Source: Whitmania pigra (taxonomy: Eukaryota; Annelida; Clitellata; Hirudinida; Haemopidae). From it: DNA of 64,000 nucleotides. Positions 1-8,713 of the stretch are shown in pieces. The notes under the pieces are model-generated. The model was given only the letters and a program-made list of their open reading frames with translations, ran no database searches and was not told where the DNA came from. A program made the translations under genes and the position numbers. The stretch is taken from assembly GCA_021613335.1 (NCBI GenBank), contig JAJTWR010000431.1, forward strand, positions 2,728,001 to 2,792,000. Direction: 5' to 3'. The first letter of the stretch is position 1. Each line of letters starts with the position of its first letter.

Positions 1-37
1 CAAGCTCGATCCGGTGGAAGCCATGCGTTCCGAGTAG
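1..37 (+). CDS. C-terminal end of an ABC transporter permease (partial)
   Basis: The second frame from the window start reads KLDPVEAMRSE and then a TAG stop at 35-37. A closing LDPVEA(L/M)R stretch is typical of the last residues of MacB/FtsX-family ABC permeases, where it follows the final membrane helix. Only about eleven codons are visible, so the assignment rests on this short motif alone. The gene runs in the same direction as the polyprenyl synthase that follows 55 nt later. Confidence 0.5.
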   Translation, partial: KLDPVEAMRSE

Positions 38-92
38 GGACGCAACTTCCTGCATGCAGTTCAAGAGAGTTTGAACTAAGAGCGCAGGCGCC

Positions 93-1055
93 ATGGTTGT
101 GGTGCCCCGTTCTGAAGACTTCCTTGCCTTAGTCGAGCGAGAACTCGAGCGTCAGCTCGACTCCCCGCACCGAGATCCGCTCTCCGCCGCGAGCAATTAC
201 CTGTGCCTTGGGAAGGGCGGCAAACGGGCTCGGCCGCTGCTCACCATGGTGTTCGGCGAGGCCTTAGGCGTGCCGTCGCATGAACTCGTGAAACCGGCGG
301 TCGCCGCGGAACTCATCCACGCCTCGTCGCTGCTTCACGACGATGTCATCGACGGGGGAATGTTTCGCCGGGGCCGCCCGACGGCCAATGCACGGTACGG
401 CAACGTGGTCGCGGTGCTCTCCGGCGACGTGCTCTTGTCGAGCGCTCTGCACGAACTTCACACCTGGAACCCGGAAGTGGCGCAGGTTGCTCTCGGCGTC
501 GTCCGGGAGATGTCCCGCGCGGCCTACTGGGAAGCCGAGAGCCGCGCTCGCCTCGACTTGACGCTCCCGGAGCTGCGCCGCATCGCCGAAGGAAAGACCG
601 GGAGCCTCTTCGGCTACTGCGGCATCGCCGCGGCCAAGGTGAAGGGCGACCGGGATGCAGAGCGAAGCTTCGAGGCTTTCGGACGGCGCATCGGCGTGGC
701 GTTCCAAATGGCCGATGACATACGCGACATGACCGGGGCCGATCCCCGGAAGACGAAGCTCTCCGACTTGGCCTCCCGCACCATCAACTTGCCGACGCTC
801 GTCGCCGCGCGGAAGGACCCGGCGCTCGAACGACGTATCCGCGACGCCTGGGCCTGGTCCTCACTCACCGGTCCGAAGCTCGAAGCGCTGGGCGCGGAGA
901 TCTGCGCCTCCGGGGCGATTGAAGAGTCCTGCGCTATTGTGGAGCAAGAACTCGCCGCCGCGACCGAGAGTCTTGGAAACTATGCGCACACCGAGGCAGG
1001 CGGAAACCTGATTTCCTGGGCGCGCATCTTCGCCGATGGGATTACCCGCCGATGA
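93..1055 (+). CDS. Polyprenyl diphosphate synthase (trans-isoprenyl synthase family)
   Basis: Predicted to condense IPP onto allylic diphosphates to make a long-chain prenyl diphosphate, probably for the quinone side chain or another terpenoid. The 320-residue length fits the family. The GKGGKRARPLL motif is at residues 40-50, the first Asp-rich motif DDVID at 83-87 and the second DDIRD at 208-212, so both Mg-diphosphate-binding motifs are intact. The exact chain length cannot be read from sequence. It overlaps the next gene by ATGA, so the two are probably translationally coupled. The mevalonate operon that would supply its substrate lies at 20.4-24.7 kb. ATG at 93 is used; GTG codons a few residues later are possible alternatives. 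Confidence 0.9.
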   Translation: MVVVPRSEDFLALVERELERQLDSPHRDPLSAASNYLCLGKGGKRARPLLTMVFGEALGVPSHELVKPAVAAELIHASSLLHDDVIDGGMFRRGRPTANARYGNVVAVLSGDVLLSSALHELHTWNPEVAQVALGVVREMSRAAYWEAESRARLDLTLPELRRIAEGKTGSLFGYCGIAAAKVKGDRDAERSFEAFGRRIGVAFQMADDIRDMTGADPRKTKLSDLASRTINLPTLVAARKDPALERRIRDAWAWSSLTGPKLEALGAEICASGAIEESCAIVEQELAAATESLGNYAHTEAGGNLISWARIFADGITRR

Positions 1056-1684
1056 GCCACTGGGAAGAGCTGGTGGTCGAGGCGGTCGGGAAGGTGATTG
1101 AATTCTGGGGATTCAAGCGCAACCACGGAAGGGTCTGGGCGCTCCTCTACTTGCGCGCGACCGCTCTCACCGCCGCAGAACTCGAAGCTCGCCTCGCGCT
1201 CTCCAAAGGCGGAGTCTCGATGTTGCTGCGCGACTTGGAGCACTGGTCGGTGGTCCGCAAGGAGCGGGCACCGGGCGAGGCCGCCTGGCGCTACTCTGCC
1301 GAAACGCGGCTCTTCGACCTTGTCCGCCAAGTGGTCGCCCAGCGGGAGATGCGCTTCATCTCGGAGATCCGCGCCGAACTCGCAAAGGCCAATGCGGAGG
1401 CTGTCGCGGCCAAGACCTCCGCCGAGGAATTGCGGCGCTTAGGGCGCCTCCGCCAGCTCGCCGCGGCGACGGAGCACACCCTGCGACTCTTTTTGCGAAC
1501 GAGCCGCATCGACGCCGGTCGGGCATTTGCGATATTCCGGGGGACGCGCGTCGATGCACTTTCGCGGCCGCAACCCAAAAGGAGTTTACATGGACAAGCA
1601 CTACGAGATGGTCATGGAAGAAAGAGCCAAAGCCAACGCGACCCCGCGTCAGTACTTCGGGTATTCAACCATCCTCGATCCTGA
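1052..1684 (+). CDS. GbsR/MarR-type winged-helix transcriptional regulator
   Basis: The N-terminal 85 residues look like a GbsR-type winged helix: a WGFKRNHGRVWALLYL helix, an AELEARLALSKGGVSMLLRDL helix-turn-helix and a wing with WRYSAETR. An alpha-helical dimerisation segment follows to about residue 155. The ORF then runs 95 nt into the next gene in another frame, and this last part is Arg/Ser-rich and unlike the family, so the natural end may be earlier or the tail may carry a frameshift. The start overlaps the polyprenyl synthase stop (ATGA), which suggests it regulates that operon. The ligand is unknown. Confidence 0.75.
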   Translation: MSHWEELVVEAVGKVIEFWGFKRNHGRVWALLYLRATALTAAELEARLALSKGGVSMLLRDLEHWSVVRKERAPGEAAWRYSAETRLFDLVRQVVAQREMRFISEIRAELAKANAEAVAAKTSAEELRRLGRLRQLAAATEHTLRLFLRTSRIDAGRAFAIFRGTRVDALSRPQPKRSLHGQALRDGHGRKSQSQRDPASVLRVFNHPRS

Positions 1685-2108
1685 GGCCTACGCCGAATGG
1701 CGCAGCCAACATGGGTACGACTTCTTTCAACTTCCGGCAGGTGAGGTGGCCTGCGCCCTCGACGTGACCCTAGCCTACGATTTCCCTTCGCGCTTTTGGG
1801 GTGGCCGGGTGGCGGGACTCGTCGATGCGCCGGGCAAGAAGGTCTGGGGGAAGCTCTTCACCATCGCTGGCACCGACTGGCCGATTATCCGCCACAAAGA
1901 GGGCGGCATCACCGAGATGAGCGTCGAGCGCCCGGTGCAGGTGTCCTGTGGCGGCAAGGTCGTCACGGCGGTGGCCTTTGAGACCAACCCGCGCCGCCGC
2001 AGCAACCAAGGGGAAATCAGCCCGCACTTCCGCACAGCGCTCATCGCCGGTGCCACAGCAGCAGGTCTTCCGGCGGAGTGGATTGCCGAACTCTCGTCGT
2101 TGACCTAG
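1590..2108 (+). CDS. Gamma-glutamylcyclotransferase-like (GGCT/AIG2 fold) protein
   Basis: A 172-residue protein with the features of the GGCT-like fold: YFGYSTIL near residue 22 in the position of the family's YGSNL substrate loop, GGRVAGLVDAPGKKVWGKLF as the core strands, and HKEGG with Glu104 as the probable general acid/base. GGCT enzymes release 5-oxoproline from gamma-glutamyl compounds; some relatives have other substrates, so the reaction is not certain. The start at 1590 is chosen because AAAAGGAG lies 6 nt upstream; an earlier in-frame start at 1527 has no such site. It overlaps the end of the regulator ORF. Confidence 0.75.
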   Translation: MDKHYEMVMEERAKANATPRQYFGYSTILDPEAYAEWRSQHGYDFFQLPAGEVACALDVTLAYDFPSRFWGGRVAGLVDAPGKKVWGKLFTIAGTDWPIIRHKEGGITEMSVERPVQVSCGGKVVTAVAFETNPRRRSNQGEISPHFRTALIAGATAAGLPAEWIAELSSLT

Positions 2109-2143
2109 CGGTGCTGCTGATGAAGCCGTGCGGCTGAAACAAA

Positions 2144-4321
2144 TCAGCTCGCCTTCGGCTCTCCAGTCGCGAGCCAGACGACGGCGAGCGGCGGAAGGCG
2201 AATGCTAATGTGCGCTGGTTGCCCATCGCGAGGTTCCGCATAGGCGCGCAGGGGCGGGTTGGTGACGCCGCTGCCGCCAAAGCACTCGGCGTCGGTGTTC
2301 ACGAGCTCAGACCAGAGTCCGCCGCTCGGGACGCCGATTTGGTAGTTGTCGCGGATTACCGGTGAGAGGTTGGCGATAACGACGACTTCCCGGAAGTTCG
2401 CACGGCCACGACGGACGAGCGCATAGACGTTGACGTCGGCGGAGTTCGCTTGAATCCACTGGTGCCCGCAGGGCCAACTATCCGCGTCGTGCAAGGCTCC
2501 TTCGGCGCGGTAGACGCGGTTCAACGCGGCGATAAGGTCTTGCATGCGCGCATGCCGCTGGTCGCCGAGCAGGTGCCAGTCGAGGCTCACGTCGTGGTTC
2601 CACTCGCTGCGCTGGGCAAACTCGCCGCCCATGAAGAGGAGTTTCTTGCCAGGAAATCCCCACATCCATCCATAGAGTGCGCGGAGGTTTGCGAACTTTT
2701 GCCACTCGTCGCCGCTCATCTTTTCGAGGAGCGACCGCTTACCGTGGACGACTTCGTCGTGGCTCAACGGAAGGACGAACTGCTCGCTCGTCGCGTACAT
2801 CGAGCCGAAGGTGAGTTGATGGTGGTGGCTCTTGCGGTACACCGGGTCGCGTTGAAAGTAGTCGGTGACGTCGTGCATCCACCCCATGTTCCACTTGAAA
2901 GTGAAGCCGAGTCCGCCATCTTGGACCCGCCCGGACACGCGCGGCCACGAGGTCGACTCCTCGGCGATGACGAGGGCTCCCGGCGTACGCTCGTGGAGAA
3001 CCTGGTTCAGCTCCCGCAGGAACCCCAGCGCTTCCTCGTTCTCCCGGCCTCCGTAGCGATTCGGAATCCAATCGCCTTCGCGCCGTGAGTAGTCGAGGTA
3101 GAGCATCGAGGCCACCGCATCGACCCGCAATCCGTCGATGTGGTACTCCTCAATCCAGAAGAGGGCGTTGGCGACGAGAAAGTTCCGGACCTCGTTGCGG
3201 CCATAGTTGAAGATCAGCGTTCCCCAGTCTGGATGGTGTCCCTGCCGCGGGTCCGCGTGCTCGTAGAGGCTCGTCCCATCGAACTGTGCGAGAGACCAGT
3301 CGTCTTTCGGGAAGTGCCCCGGCACCCAGTCGACGATCACTCCCAAGTTCGCCTGGTGGAGCGCGTCGATGAGGAAGCGCAGGTCGTCGGGCTCACCGTA
3401 GCGCGCGGTCGGCGCGTAGTACGACGTCACCTGGTAGCCCCAAGAGCCCCCAAATGGGTGGGCTGCCACCGGCATGAACTCCACGTGGGTGAAGCCGAGG
3501 CGCTGGCAATGCTCCACGAGGCGCGGCGCTAACTGCCGGTAGGTCATCGGACGACCGTTCTCGTGCATCCAGGAGCCCAGGTGCAATTCGTAGATGCTCA
3601 TCGCCGCGTGGCGCGGGTCGATTCGACGAGCCGAACGGTATTCGGTGTCGTTCCACTGGTAGCGGCGCAGGTCGTGAATGCGCGAGGCAGTGCCGGATGC
3701 GTCTTCTGCCCAGGTCGCGAAGGGGTCCGACTTTAAGATGCGCACATCCTTGCCGGGAATGCGCAGTTCAAACTTGTAGTGGGCGCCGCTCGTGACCTCC
3801 GGGATAAATATCTCCCAGATGCCCGAGGAGCCGAGCCGACGCATCTGGTGCAATCGGCCGTCCCAAGAGTTGAAGTCGCCGACGACCGAAGCGGCCTCGG
3901 CATTCGGTGCCCAAACGGCAAAAGCCGTTCCGTCGACGCCCTGGTGGTGGCGGATGTTCGCCCCGAGGCGTTCCCAGAGCCGCCAGTGGCGTCCTTCACC
4001 GATGAGTTGGAGATCGAGATCTCCTAGCGTGGGGAGAAAGGTGTACGGGTCCCAATGCCGAAACTTGGCCTGGTTCGGATACACGACCTCGTAGGCATAC
4101 GGCCCGTGCGGGGCGATGTCCTTGAAGTGTCCCTCGAAGAACCCCGGGACTTCCTTGTGGGCCGCGAGGTGGTACGCCTCGTGGCCGAGGAAGACCCGAA
4201 CCGCTACGGCTCCTGGTCGGTAGACGCGGTAGATACAACCGGTGCCATGGGGATGGCACCCGAGCACGGAATGGGGGGCTCCATGCGCAAGCGCCGCGAG
4301 CGCATGGGCTTGATTATCCAC
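2144..4321 (-). CDS. glgB: 1,4-alpha-glucan branching enzyme
   Basis: Makes the alpha-1,6 branches of glycogen by cutting and transferring alpha-1,4 chains. The 725-residue protein has the full GlgB layout: an N1 module (1-110), a CBM48 module around FAVWAPNAEAASVVGDFN (134-151), then a GH13 barrel with GLRVDAV (nucleophile Asp401), VIAEES (acid/base Glu454) and LPLSHDEVVHGK (transition-state Asp), and a C-terminal beta domain. All catalytic regions are present. The start is a GTG at 4321. No other glycogen genes lie beside it; neighbours on both sides are unrelated, so it appears to be a solitary transcription unit convergent with the GGCT-like gene. Confidence 0.97.
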   Translation of the reverse strand: MDNQAHALAALAHGAPHSVLGCHPHGTGCIYRVYRPGAVAVRVFLGHEAYHLAAHKEVPGFFEGHFKDIAPHGPYAYEVVYPNQAKFRHWDPYTFLPTLGDLDLQLIGEGRHWRLWERLGANIRHHQGVDGTAFAVWAPNAEAASVVGDFNSWDGRLHQMRRLGSSGIWEIFIPEVTSGAHYKFELRIPGKDVRILKSDPFATWAEDASGTASRIHDLRRYQWNDTEYRSARRIDPRHAAMSIYELHLGSWMHENGRPMTYRQLAPRLVEHCQRLGFTHVEFMPVAAHPFGGSWGYQVTSYYAPTARYGEPDDLRFLIDALHQANLGVIVDWVPGHFPKDDWSLAQFDGTSLYEHADPRQGHHPDWGTLIFNYGRNEVRNFLVANALFWIEEYHIDGLRVDAVASMLYLDYSRREGDWIPNRYGGRENEEALGFLRELNQVLHERTPGALVIAEESTSWPRVSGRVQDGGLGFTFKWNMGWMHDVTDYFQRDPVYRKSHHHQLTFGSMYATSEQFVLPLSHDEVVHGKRSLLEKMSGDEWQKFANLRALYGWMWGFPGKKLLFMGGEFAQRSEWNHDVSLDWHLLGDQRHARMQDLIAALNRVYRAEGALHDADSWPCGHQWIQANSADVNVYALVRRGRANFREVVVIANLSPVIRDNYQIGVPSGGLWSELVNTDAECFGGSGVTNPPLRAYAEPRDGQPAHISIRLPPLAVVWLATGEPKAS

Positions 4322-4354
4322 TCCCGCATTCCATTGAAGTAGGTTGACGCTGAT

Positions 4355-4555
4355 CTACTTGCCCGAGTCATTCGGGTAAGGAGTACCAGGGACGCACTTC
4401 GAATCGACGCAGGTCCAGTCTGGTGATGTCTGGGTCTGCTTGCTCCGGCAGTCGAACAAGTCGACGCATTCCCCGGCACAGCCGACGCTGACTACTGCTA
4501 GGCCCGAAACTGCGAGTGCAATTCGAAGAGCTTTTGACAATCCAGTTCGCGACAT
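4355..4555 (-). CDS. Small Cys-rich lipoprotein
   Basis: A 66-residue product with a lipoprotein signal: basic N-terminus, hydrophobic core and lipobox VSVGC at about residues 21-25. The mature part has paired cysteines (CVDLFDC, WTCVDSKC) and no recognised domain. ATG 4555 is preferred over the in-frame codon at 4597 because GAGGGG lies 3-4 nt upstream (4559-4564) and because it places the signal peptide at the N-terminus. Function unknown. Confidence 0.6.
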   Translation of the reverse strand: MSRTGLSKALRIALAVSGLAVVSVGCAGECVDLFDCRSKQTQTSPDWTCVDSKCVPGTPYPNDSGK

Positions 4556-4654
4556 ATTCCCCTCTCGGAAGCCAACTTGAGTACTGTAATCCATCATACA
4601 AATCTCATAGATACACTAGGAATGTCGTCAAGGAATAAAATCGTCCTCATCGGC

Positions 4655-5293
4655 TCAACGACGAGATTCGGTGGTGATTGTCGTGCCATCTCGGCGAAGC
4701 ACGTTATCTCGGAATGTTGCAGTGCCACCATCGGATTGGTACCGCCACTGCTCGATTTTCACTCCTTTATCTAGACTGAGGCTGCGATCCCTTGGCGGAC
4801 CCTGGGTCATCTCGACGATATTTTTGGGTAGCCCTCGAGACACCGTTCCGGTCTCTACGGCTGTACGGGCGTAGTCTGGGGAGTTGTTCAGGATGGAGCG
4901 AATCTCTGGGCCCCCAAAGTAGTCCTCTAAAACGCTTGTCAGGCTCCACGGCTCGTAGGGGAGAATGTCGAGGCGCAGCAAACGACCGGACTGTCGCAGG
5001 GTGACGTAAATCTCCCGATGGGTTGGGGTGAACCAGTGCCCGGCGAAGGGCAGTTCGATGCGCTCGATTCGGACCACAGTCCCCGCCGGAACCAAGGAGT
5101 CGGCAGCGAACTTGCTGCGTCCAGCTATTGGGACTGCGAGGATGCGCCCTTGTTTATCGGTCGTGCGGGTCACCTCTAAGGTCACCCGGAGCTGACGCCA
5201 CTGACCGGTTGCCTCTCTCGCGATTCGATGCATCTCCACCGGGTCGTCCGGCGAGGCGCTGCTGAGGACGGCGAGCAGCGCAAGAGCCATCAT
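4655..5293 (-). CDS. Secreted protein of unknown function
   Basis: A 212-residue product beginning with a short signal peptide (MMALALLAVLSSAS) and otherwise made of predicted beta strands. I recognise no domain. The start codon overlaps the stop of the FmdB-like gene (ATGA at 5293-5290), so the two are co-translated. The reading frame looks genuine because of this coupling and the GC-rich codon use, but no role can be assigned. Confidence 0.6.
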   Translation of the reverse strand: MMALALLAVLSSASPDDPVEMHRIAREATGQWRQLRVTLEVTRTTDKQGRILAVPIAGRSKFAADSLVPAGTVVRIERIELPFAGHWFTPTHREIYVTLRQSGRLLRLDILPYEPWSLTSVLEDYFGGPEIRSILNNSPDYARTAVETGTVSRGLPKNIVEMTQGPPRDRSLSLDKGVKIEQWRYQSDGGTATFRDNVLRRDGTTITTESRR

Positions 5294-5607
5294 GGCTTGG
5301 TAGCAGGTGTGGCGGCAGTCGACGAAGTTGAGGCGGCCGGGGCGGCGGTGGAGGGTGTCGTCGACTCGGAAGCAGCAGGCGCGCTCTTTTCCGTGTCATT
5401 CTTCGCCGAGGAGCCTTCTTTTTTGGTGGAGGAGTAAAGGTCGGAGTACCACCCGCCGCCTTTGAGTTGGAAGCTGGTGCGGCTCACCATCCGCTGGACC
5501 GGACCCTGTTTGCACGTCGGGCACTCCGAGGGCTCTGGATCGCTCATACGCTGCATGCGCTCGAATTGGGAGTTGCACTTCTCGCAGCGATACTCATAAA
5601 TAGGCAT
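5290..5607 (-). CDS. FmdB-family zinc-ribbon protein
   Basis: The N-terminus MPIYEYRCEKCNSQFE with a second CPTCKQG knuckle near residue 35 is the classic FmdB zinc ribbon (four Cys ligands). The last 40 residues are a low-complexity Ser/Ala/Thr/Lys tail ending TPATKP. FmdB proteins are small, often called regulatory, and their biochemical role is poorly defined. The ATG at 5607 gives the family's usual N-terminus; a GTG two codons upstream is the alternative. It is coupled to the secreted protein gene downstream. Confidence 0.85.
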   Translation of the reverse strand: MPIYEYRCEKCNSQFERMQRMSDPEPSECPTCKQGPVQRMVSRTSFQLKGGGWYSDLYSSTKKEGSSAKNDTEKSAPAASESTTPSTAAPAASTSSTAATPATKP

Positions 5608-5679
5608 AGGCACGTGGCGAGCATTGCTCGCACTCTCCTCTGTTGCTGCCTATAAGCAATCTTAACGAGGTGTCAATCT

Positions 5680-6174
5680 GTGGAGACCACTGGAATTCCA
5701 AAGTCGCCGTCGCTCCACACGCCGACCCCCACGAGCCGCATCCTTCCGCTCGTATCGTACCTGTTCTTGGCGCTGTCGGCGATGCTGGCCCTTTTCGCCC
5801 ATCGGGTGAGCTGGCTGCCGCCGGAGGTCACCTGGATCGCGCCCTGGGCTTTTCTCTGCTTTGCTGGGGGATTTGCCTTTTACCGAGGAATGCTGGTGAT
5901 TGCAGGCCGTTACAGCGCCTTTAAAGCGTTCGCCCAGATTCTCTTTGCTGGGCTTTTTTTCTTGCTGCTCTTGAATTCCACCCGGCGGACCGGGAAGAAT
6001 CTCTCCTATTTCAACCATTCCGACGCCTCAGTGCGGCTCATGGCCGTGAAGCTCTGCGGGTATGAACCTCAGGACAACTGCCGGGCAGCCATTCGACATT
6101 CTTTGAACGATCCCTCAGGCGAGGTGCGCGCAGCTGCGGCGAAGAGCCTGGAGCGCCTGGGGGAGAAGCCATGA
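5680..6174 (+). CDS. Membrane protein with a C-terminal HEAT-like repeat
   Basis: A 164-residue protein with three hydrophobic segments (about residues 22-40, 48-66 and 80-100) followed by a soluble tail. The tail contains SDASVRLMAVKLCG and DPSGEVRAAAAKSLERLG, which match the helical-pair pattern of HEAT repeats used for protein-protein contact. Translation starts at GTG 5680, with ACGAGG about 9 nt upstream. Its stop overlaps the fur start (ATGA), so it may be the lead gene of a fur operon. No enzymatic motif is visible. Confidence 0.65.
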   Translation: METTGIPKSPSLHTPTPTSRILPLVSYLFLALSAMLALFAHRVSWLPPEVTWIAPWAFLCFAGGFAFYRGMLVIAGRYSAFKAFAQILFAGLFFLLLLNSTRRTGKNLSYFNHSDASVRLMAVKLCGYEPQDNCRAAIRHSLNDPSGEVRAAAAKSLERLGEKP

Positions 6175-6611
6175 GCGCGAAGCTCGACGAAGGGGTTCGG
6201 GTCTTCGATCGCTTCATCGCCGAACGGGGCCTCAAGAGCACCTGGCAGCGCAATGCCATCCTCACGGCGTTTTTCGAGATGCGCGGACACATCACTGTCG
6301 AGGAACTCTGGGCAAAGGTTCGCCTCGTCGATGACCGGGTGTCGGTCGCCACCGTGTACAGAACCATGAAACTCCTGGCCGAATCTGGGCTCGTGCACGT
6401 ACGCGACTTCGGCGACGGACAGGCGCGCTACGAAGCGGCCGTCGGCCGGGATACCCACGATCATTTCATCTGCACGAGCTGCCAAAAGATCGTCGAGTTT
6501 GAGCGCGAGGAAGTCGATCGCCTGCAACGCTCTATCGCGAGCCAACACCGCTTCTCCGTGACCTCCCGCAAGCTCGTGCTCTACGGACTATGCGAGGGAT
6601 GCTCCGCGTAA
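6171..6611 (+). CDS. Fur-family metal-responsive repressor
   Basis: A 146-residue Fur/PerR/Zur-type regulator. The N-terminal winged helix contains TWQRNAILTAF and the recognition segment VSVATVYRTMKLL (58-70). The dimerisation half has HDHF (96-99), CTSC (101-104) and a terminal CEGC (141-144), so the structural zinc site with two CxxC pairs is complete. Which metal it senses (Fe, Zn or peroxide via Fe) cannot be decided from sequence. It is coupled to the upstream membrane protein and overlaps the start of the thioredoxin-like gene by about 20 nt. Confidence 0.92.
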   Translation: MSAKLDEGVRVFDRFIAERGLKSTWQRNAILTAFFEMRGHITVEELWAKVRLVDDRVSVATVYRTMKLLAESGLVHVRDFGDGQARYEAAVGRDTHDHFICTSCQKIVEFEREEVDRLQRSIASQHRFSVTSRKLVLYGLCEGCSA

Positions 6612-7090
6612 CATTTCTCGCGGCGCTCGTGTCGTCCTGTGCCACGACGCGCGCAGTGATGACCTTGGGCGGTGCAGCACTCCCGCCGCGGACGGTATCT
6701 GCCATGCCCGTCGACGAGGGTACGCTGCGCGGCAAAGTGGTGATGGTCACTTTTCTCACCACTTGGTGCTTCCCGTGTTTGGCGGAACTCGTCTCACTGC
6801 GCGCCTTGGAGCAGGAGTTTGGCGTCCGAGGGTACCGAAATCTCTACGTGGGACTCGACCGGGAAGGAGCGGTGGTGCTGGAGCCGTTCGCTCAAGAATA
6901 TGAAATCGGCGACTCGCTGATCGTCGCCGACGAATTTCTGAAAAGCGGCAAGAGCGCCTTCGGCTCTATAAAGGAAGTCCCGCATCGCTTCCTCTTTCGG
7001 CGCAACGGGAGCCTCGCCCAGTCGTTCACCGGGCCCGAAGAGTACAAGGTGCTGCGCGAGCGGGTGCGTCGGATAATCGACGAGCCGTAA
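6590..7090 (+). CDS. TlpA/ResA-like thioredoxin-fold lipoprotein
   Basis: A periplasmic redox protein by prediction. A short signal with lipobox LVSSC (Cys17) is followed by a thioredoxin fold. The active site is TTWCFPC (Cys60, Cys63), the following GVRGYRNLYVGLDRE is the usual TlpA strand-helix, and EVPHRFLF supplies the cis-Pro loop. ATG 6590 and ATG 6599 are both possible starts; 6599 gives a more compact signal peptide. It overlaps fur in another frame and probably belongs to the same operon. The substrate is unknown. Confidence 0.8.
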   Translation: MRGMLRVTFLAALVSSCATTRAVMTLGGAALPPRTVSAMPVDEGTLRGKVVMVTFLTTWCFPCLAELVSLRALEQEFGVRGYRNLYVGLDREGAVVLEPFAQEYEIGDSLIVADEFLKSGKSAFGSIKEVPHRFLFRRNGSLAQSFTGPEEYKVLRERVRRIIDEP

Positions 7091-7094
7091 CCCG

Positions 7095-8021
7095 TTAGCT
7101 GCTGGGCTGCGTTGGCGGGGTGCTCTCCGCTCGAGCTGCGGCTTGTTCAGCTGCCTGCTCGGCGGCGCCGTTCTCCTCGACAGCGGCACTCGCTTCGAGG
7201 CGGTCGCGGACTTCTTTCTCGGCGCGATCTTCCTCCGCGTGTCTGTCGGTGATCGCTTGGTCCGCAGCGGTCAGCTCTTCGGTGGTCGGAGTCGTCGACG
7301 GGGCTTGGTGGCCGGTGCGGCGTTCCAAATCGGCGATGGCCCGGCGCAGGAGGTCGTTCTCCAGTAGACAGCGATTCATCCGCACTTCGATCGCACGGAA
7401 CTTGTCCACCGCGAGCTTCGACTCTGCGTACACGCGCTTGCCTTCGCGCTTCATTCGTTCGGCGCGACCAGCAAGGGCTTGGGCGTGCTTTTCCGCTTCG
7501 AGCATTCGCCGATGGCTCGATGCAGCCTGAGCTTCCAGACGGGCGATGCGCTCGCGATCCGCCTCCGAGAGTTCGCGGATAACCCGCTGCACGGGCGCCG
7601 TCGGTGCGGCTTCTGGAGCCGGACGCGGCCTCGCTGCGGAAGGGCTGCGCAGCGCATCCCGACGCGCGAGTTCAGCTTCCGCCTCCGCGAGCTTGGCGCG
7701 GGTAGCTTCGAGTTGGAGCGAAGCCTGGCGTTCGACTTCCGCGCGGGCTCGTTGGAGATCGCTCTGGGAGCGGCGCGCTTCTCCTTCGTCGAAGAGTTTC
7801 TTCTTGTGGGCGCGCAACTCGTCTTGAGTCTCACGCAAGCTCGCCTTTACTTCCTGCAGCTTCTTTTCGAGCTCTCGCGTCTTCGCGTCATCGGCGCTTG
7901 GCGGTGGGGCAGATACAGGAGCACGGTGCGCTGCCTGCTTTTCTTGGGGTCGAAAGAGGCCAAGATTTACCGCTAAACTTATTGCCAAGGCGACAGCGAA
8001 CAAGACCAGCAATGCGATCAC
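7095..8021 (-). CDS. Membrane-anchored coiled-coil protein
   Basis: About 308 residues: one N-terminal membrane helix (IALLVLFAVALAISLAVNL), then a long Glu/Arg/Ala/Lys-rich coiled coil interrupted by a Pro/Ala-rich linker (RPRPAPEAAPTAP), and an acidic Ala/Glu tail. The start is taken as GTG 8021 because GAGGAG lies 9 nt upstream; a TTG at 8102 would add 27 residues with no ribosome-binding site. This makes it divergent from mlaC with a 110-nt shared promoter region. No family is recognised; a structural or tethering role is an inference. Confidence 0.6.
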   Translation of the reverse strand: MIALLVLFAVALAISLAVNLGLFRPQEKQAAHRAPVSAPPPSADDAKTRELEKKLQEVKASLRETQDELRAHKKKLFDEGEARRSQSDLQRARAEVERQASLQLEATRAKLAEAEAELARRDALRSPSAARPRPAPEAAPTAPVQRVIRELSEADRERIARLEAQAASSHRRMLEAEKHAQALAGRAERMKREGKRVYAESKLAVDKFRAIEVRMNRCLLENDLLRRAIADLERRTGHQAPSTTPTTEELTAADQAITDRHAEEDRAEKEVRDRLEASAAVEENGAAEQAAEQAAARAESTPPTQPSS

Positions 8022-8131
8022 GTTTTTTCTCTCCTCATGATTACAGATAGTATAAAGAGCCCAGCGATTGCGTTGTGGCTGTATCTGATCGCTGGATTGC
8101 AAGCATCCTACTCAAGAAACGTTTTCTGACC

Positions 8132-8713
8132 ATGAAGCATTTTCTACTCGCCTTTATCTTAGCTGCAACCCCCGGACCCACTGACATTCTCAAGGAAGCT
8201 GATGGGAAGATGCGGGCTCTCGCGCGCGGACCCCAAGCCACTGTGGGGGGATTTTCGACCCTCGCTCAGTCCTACATCGACTTCTCTGAGCTCGCTCGCC
8301 GTTCTCTTGGCGACGAGTGGAAGCGACTACCCGAAGCGAAGCGCACAGAATTCGTGAAGACCTTGTTCTCGGTACTCTGTACGAGCTACGCCTCCAAGGC
8401 GCTGGTCGAAGGGAAGAAGGAGACCGTCGTGCGCTACGAGAGCGAGGAGATTAGCGGGAACGAGGCGACGATTGAAACCCTCATCCGCGCGGCAGGAGGG
8501 AGAAGCGTGGTCGTCTTCAAGCTGTACCGGTCAACCTCTGGGAGCAGCGCTGGAAGCTGGAAAATTTACGACGTGGTGACCGATGACGTGTCCCTCGTTG
8601 AGGGCTACCGCGACGAATTTCGCCAAGTCATCGGCAAACGTGGCTTCGATGGGTTGTTGCAGTCGCTGAAGTCGAAGCAGCGCCAGCAAGCGGAGAACGG
8701 CTCAAGCTGCTAG
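8132..8713 (+). CDS. mlaC: MlaC/Tgt2-like periplasmic lipid-binding protein
   Basis: A 193-residue protein with a signal peptide (MKHFLLAFILAATPGP) and the MlaC core pattern: YIDFSELARRSLGDEWKRL, TEFVKTLFSVLCTSYASKAL, a beta-rich ligand chamber with SWKIYDVVTDDVSLV, and YRDEFRQVI near the end. MlaC shuttles phospholipids between the outer-membrane and inner-membrane parts of the Mla system. ATG 8132 is chosen since it gives the signal peptide. No mlaF, E, D or B gene is adjacent, so its transporter partner must lie elsewhere. It ends overlapping the stop of the convergent AOS-like gene. Confidence 0.8.
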   Translation: MKHFLLAFILAATPGPTDILKEADGKMRALARGPQATVGGFSTLAQSYIDFSELARRSLGDEWKRLPEAKRTEFVKTLFSVLCTSYASKALVEGKKETVVRYESEEISGNEATIETLIRAAGGRSVVVFKLYRSTSGSSAGSWKIYDVVTDDVSLVEGYRDEFRQVIGKRGFDGLLQSLKSKQRQQAENGSSC

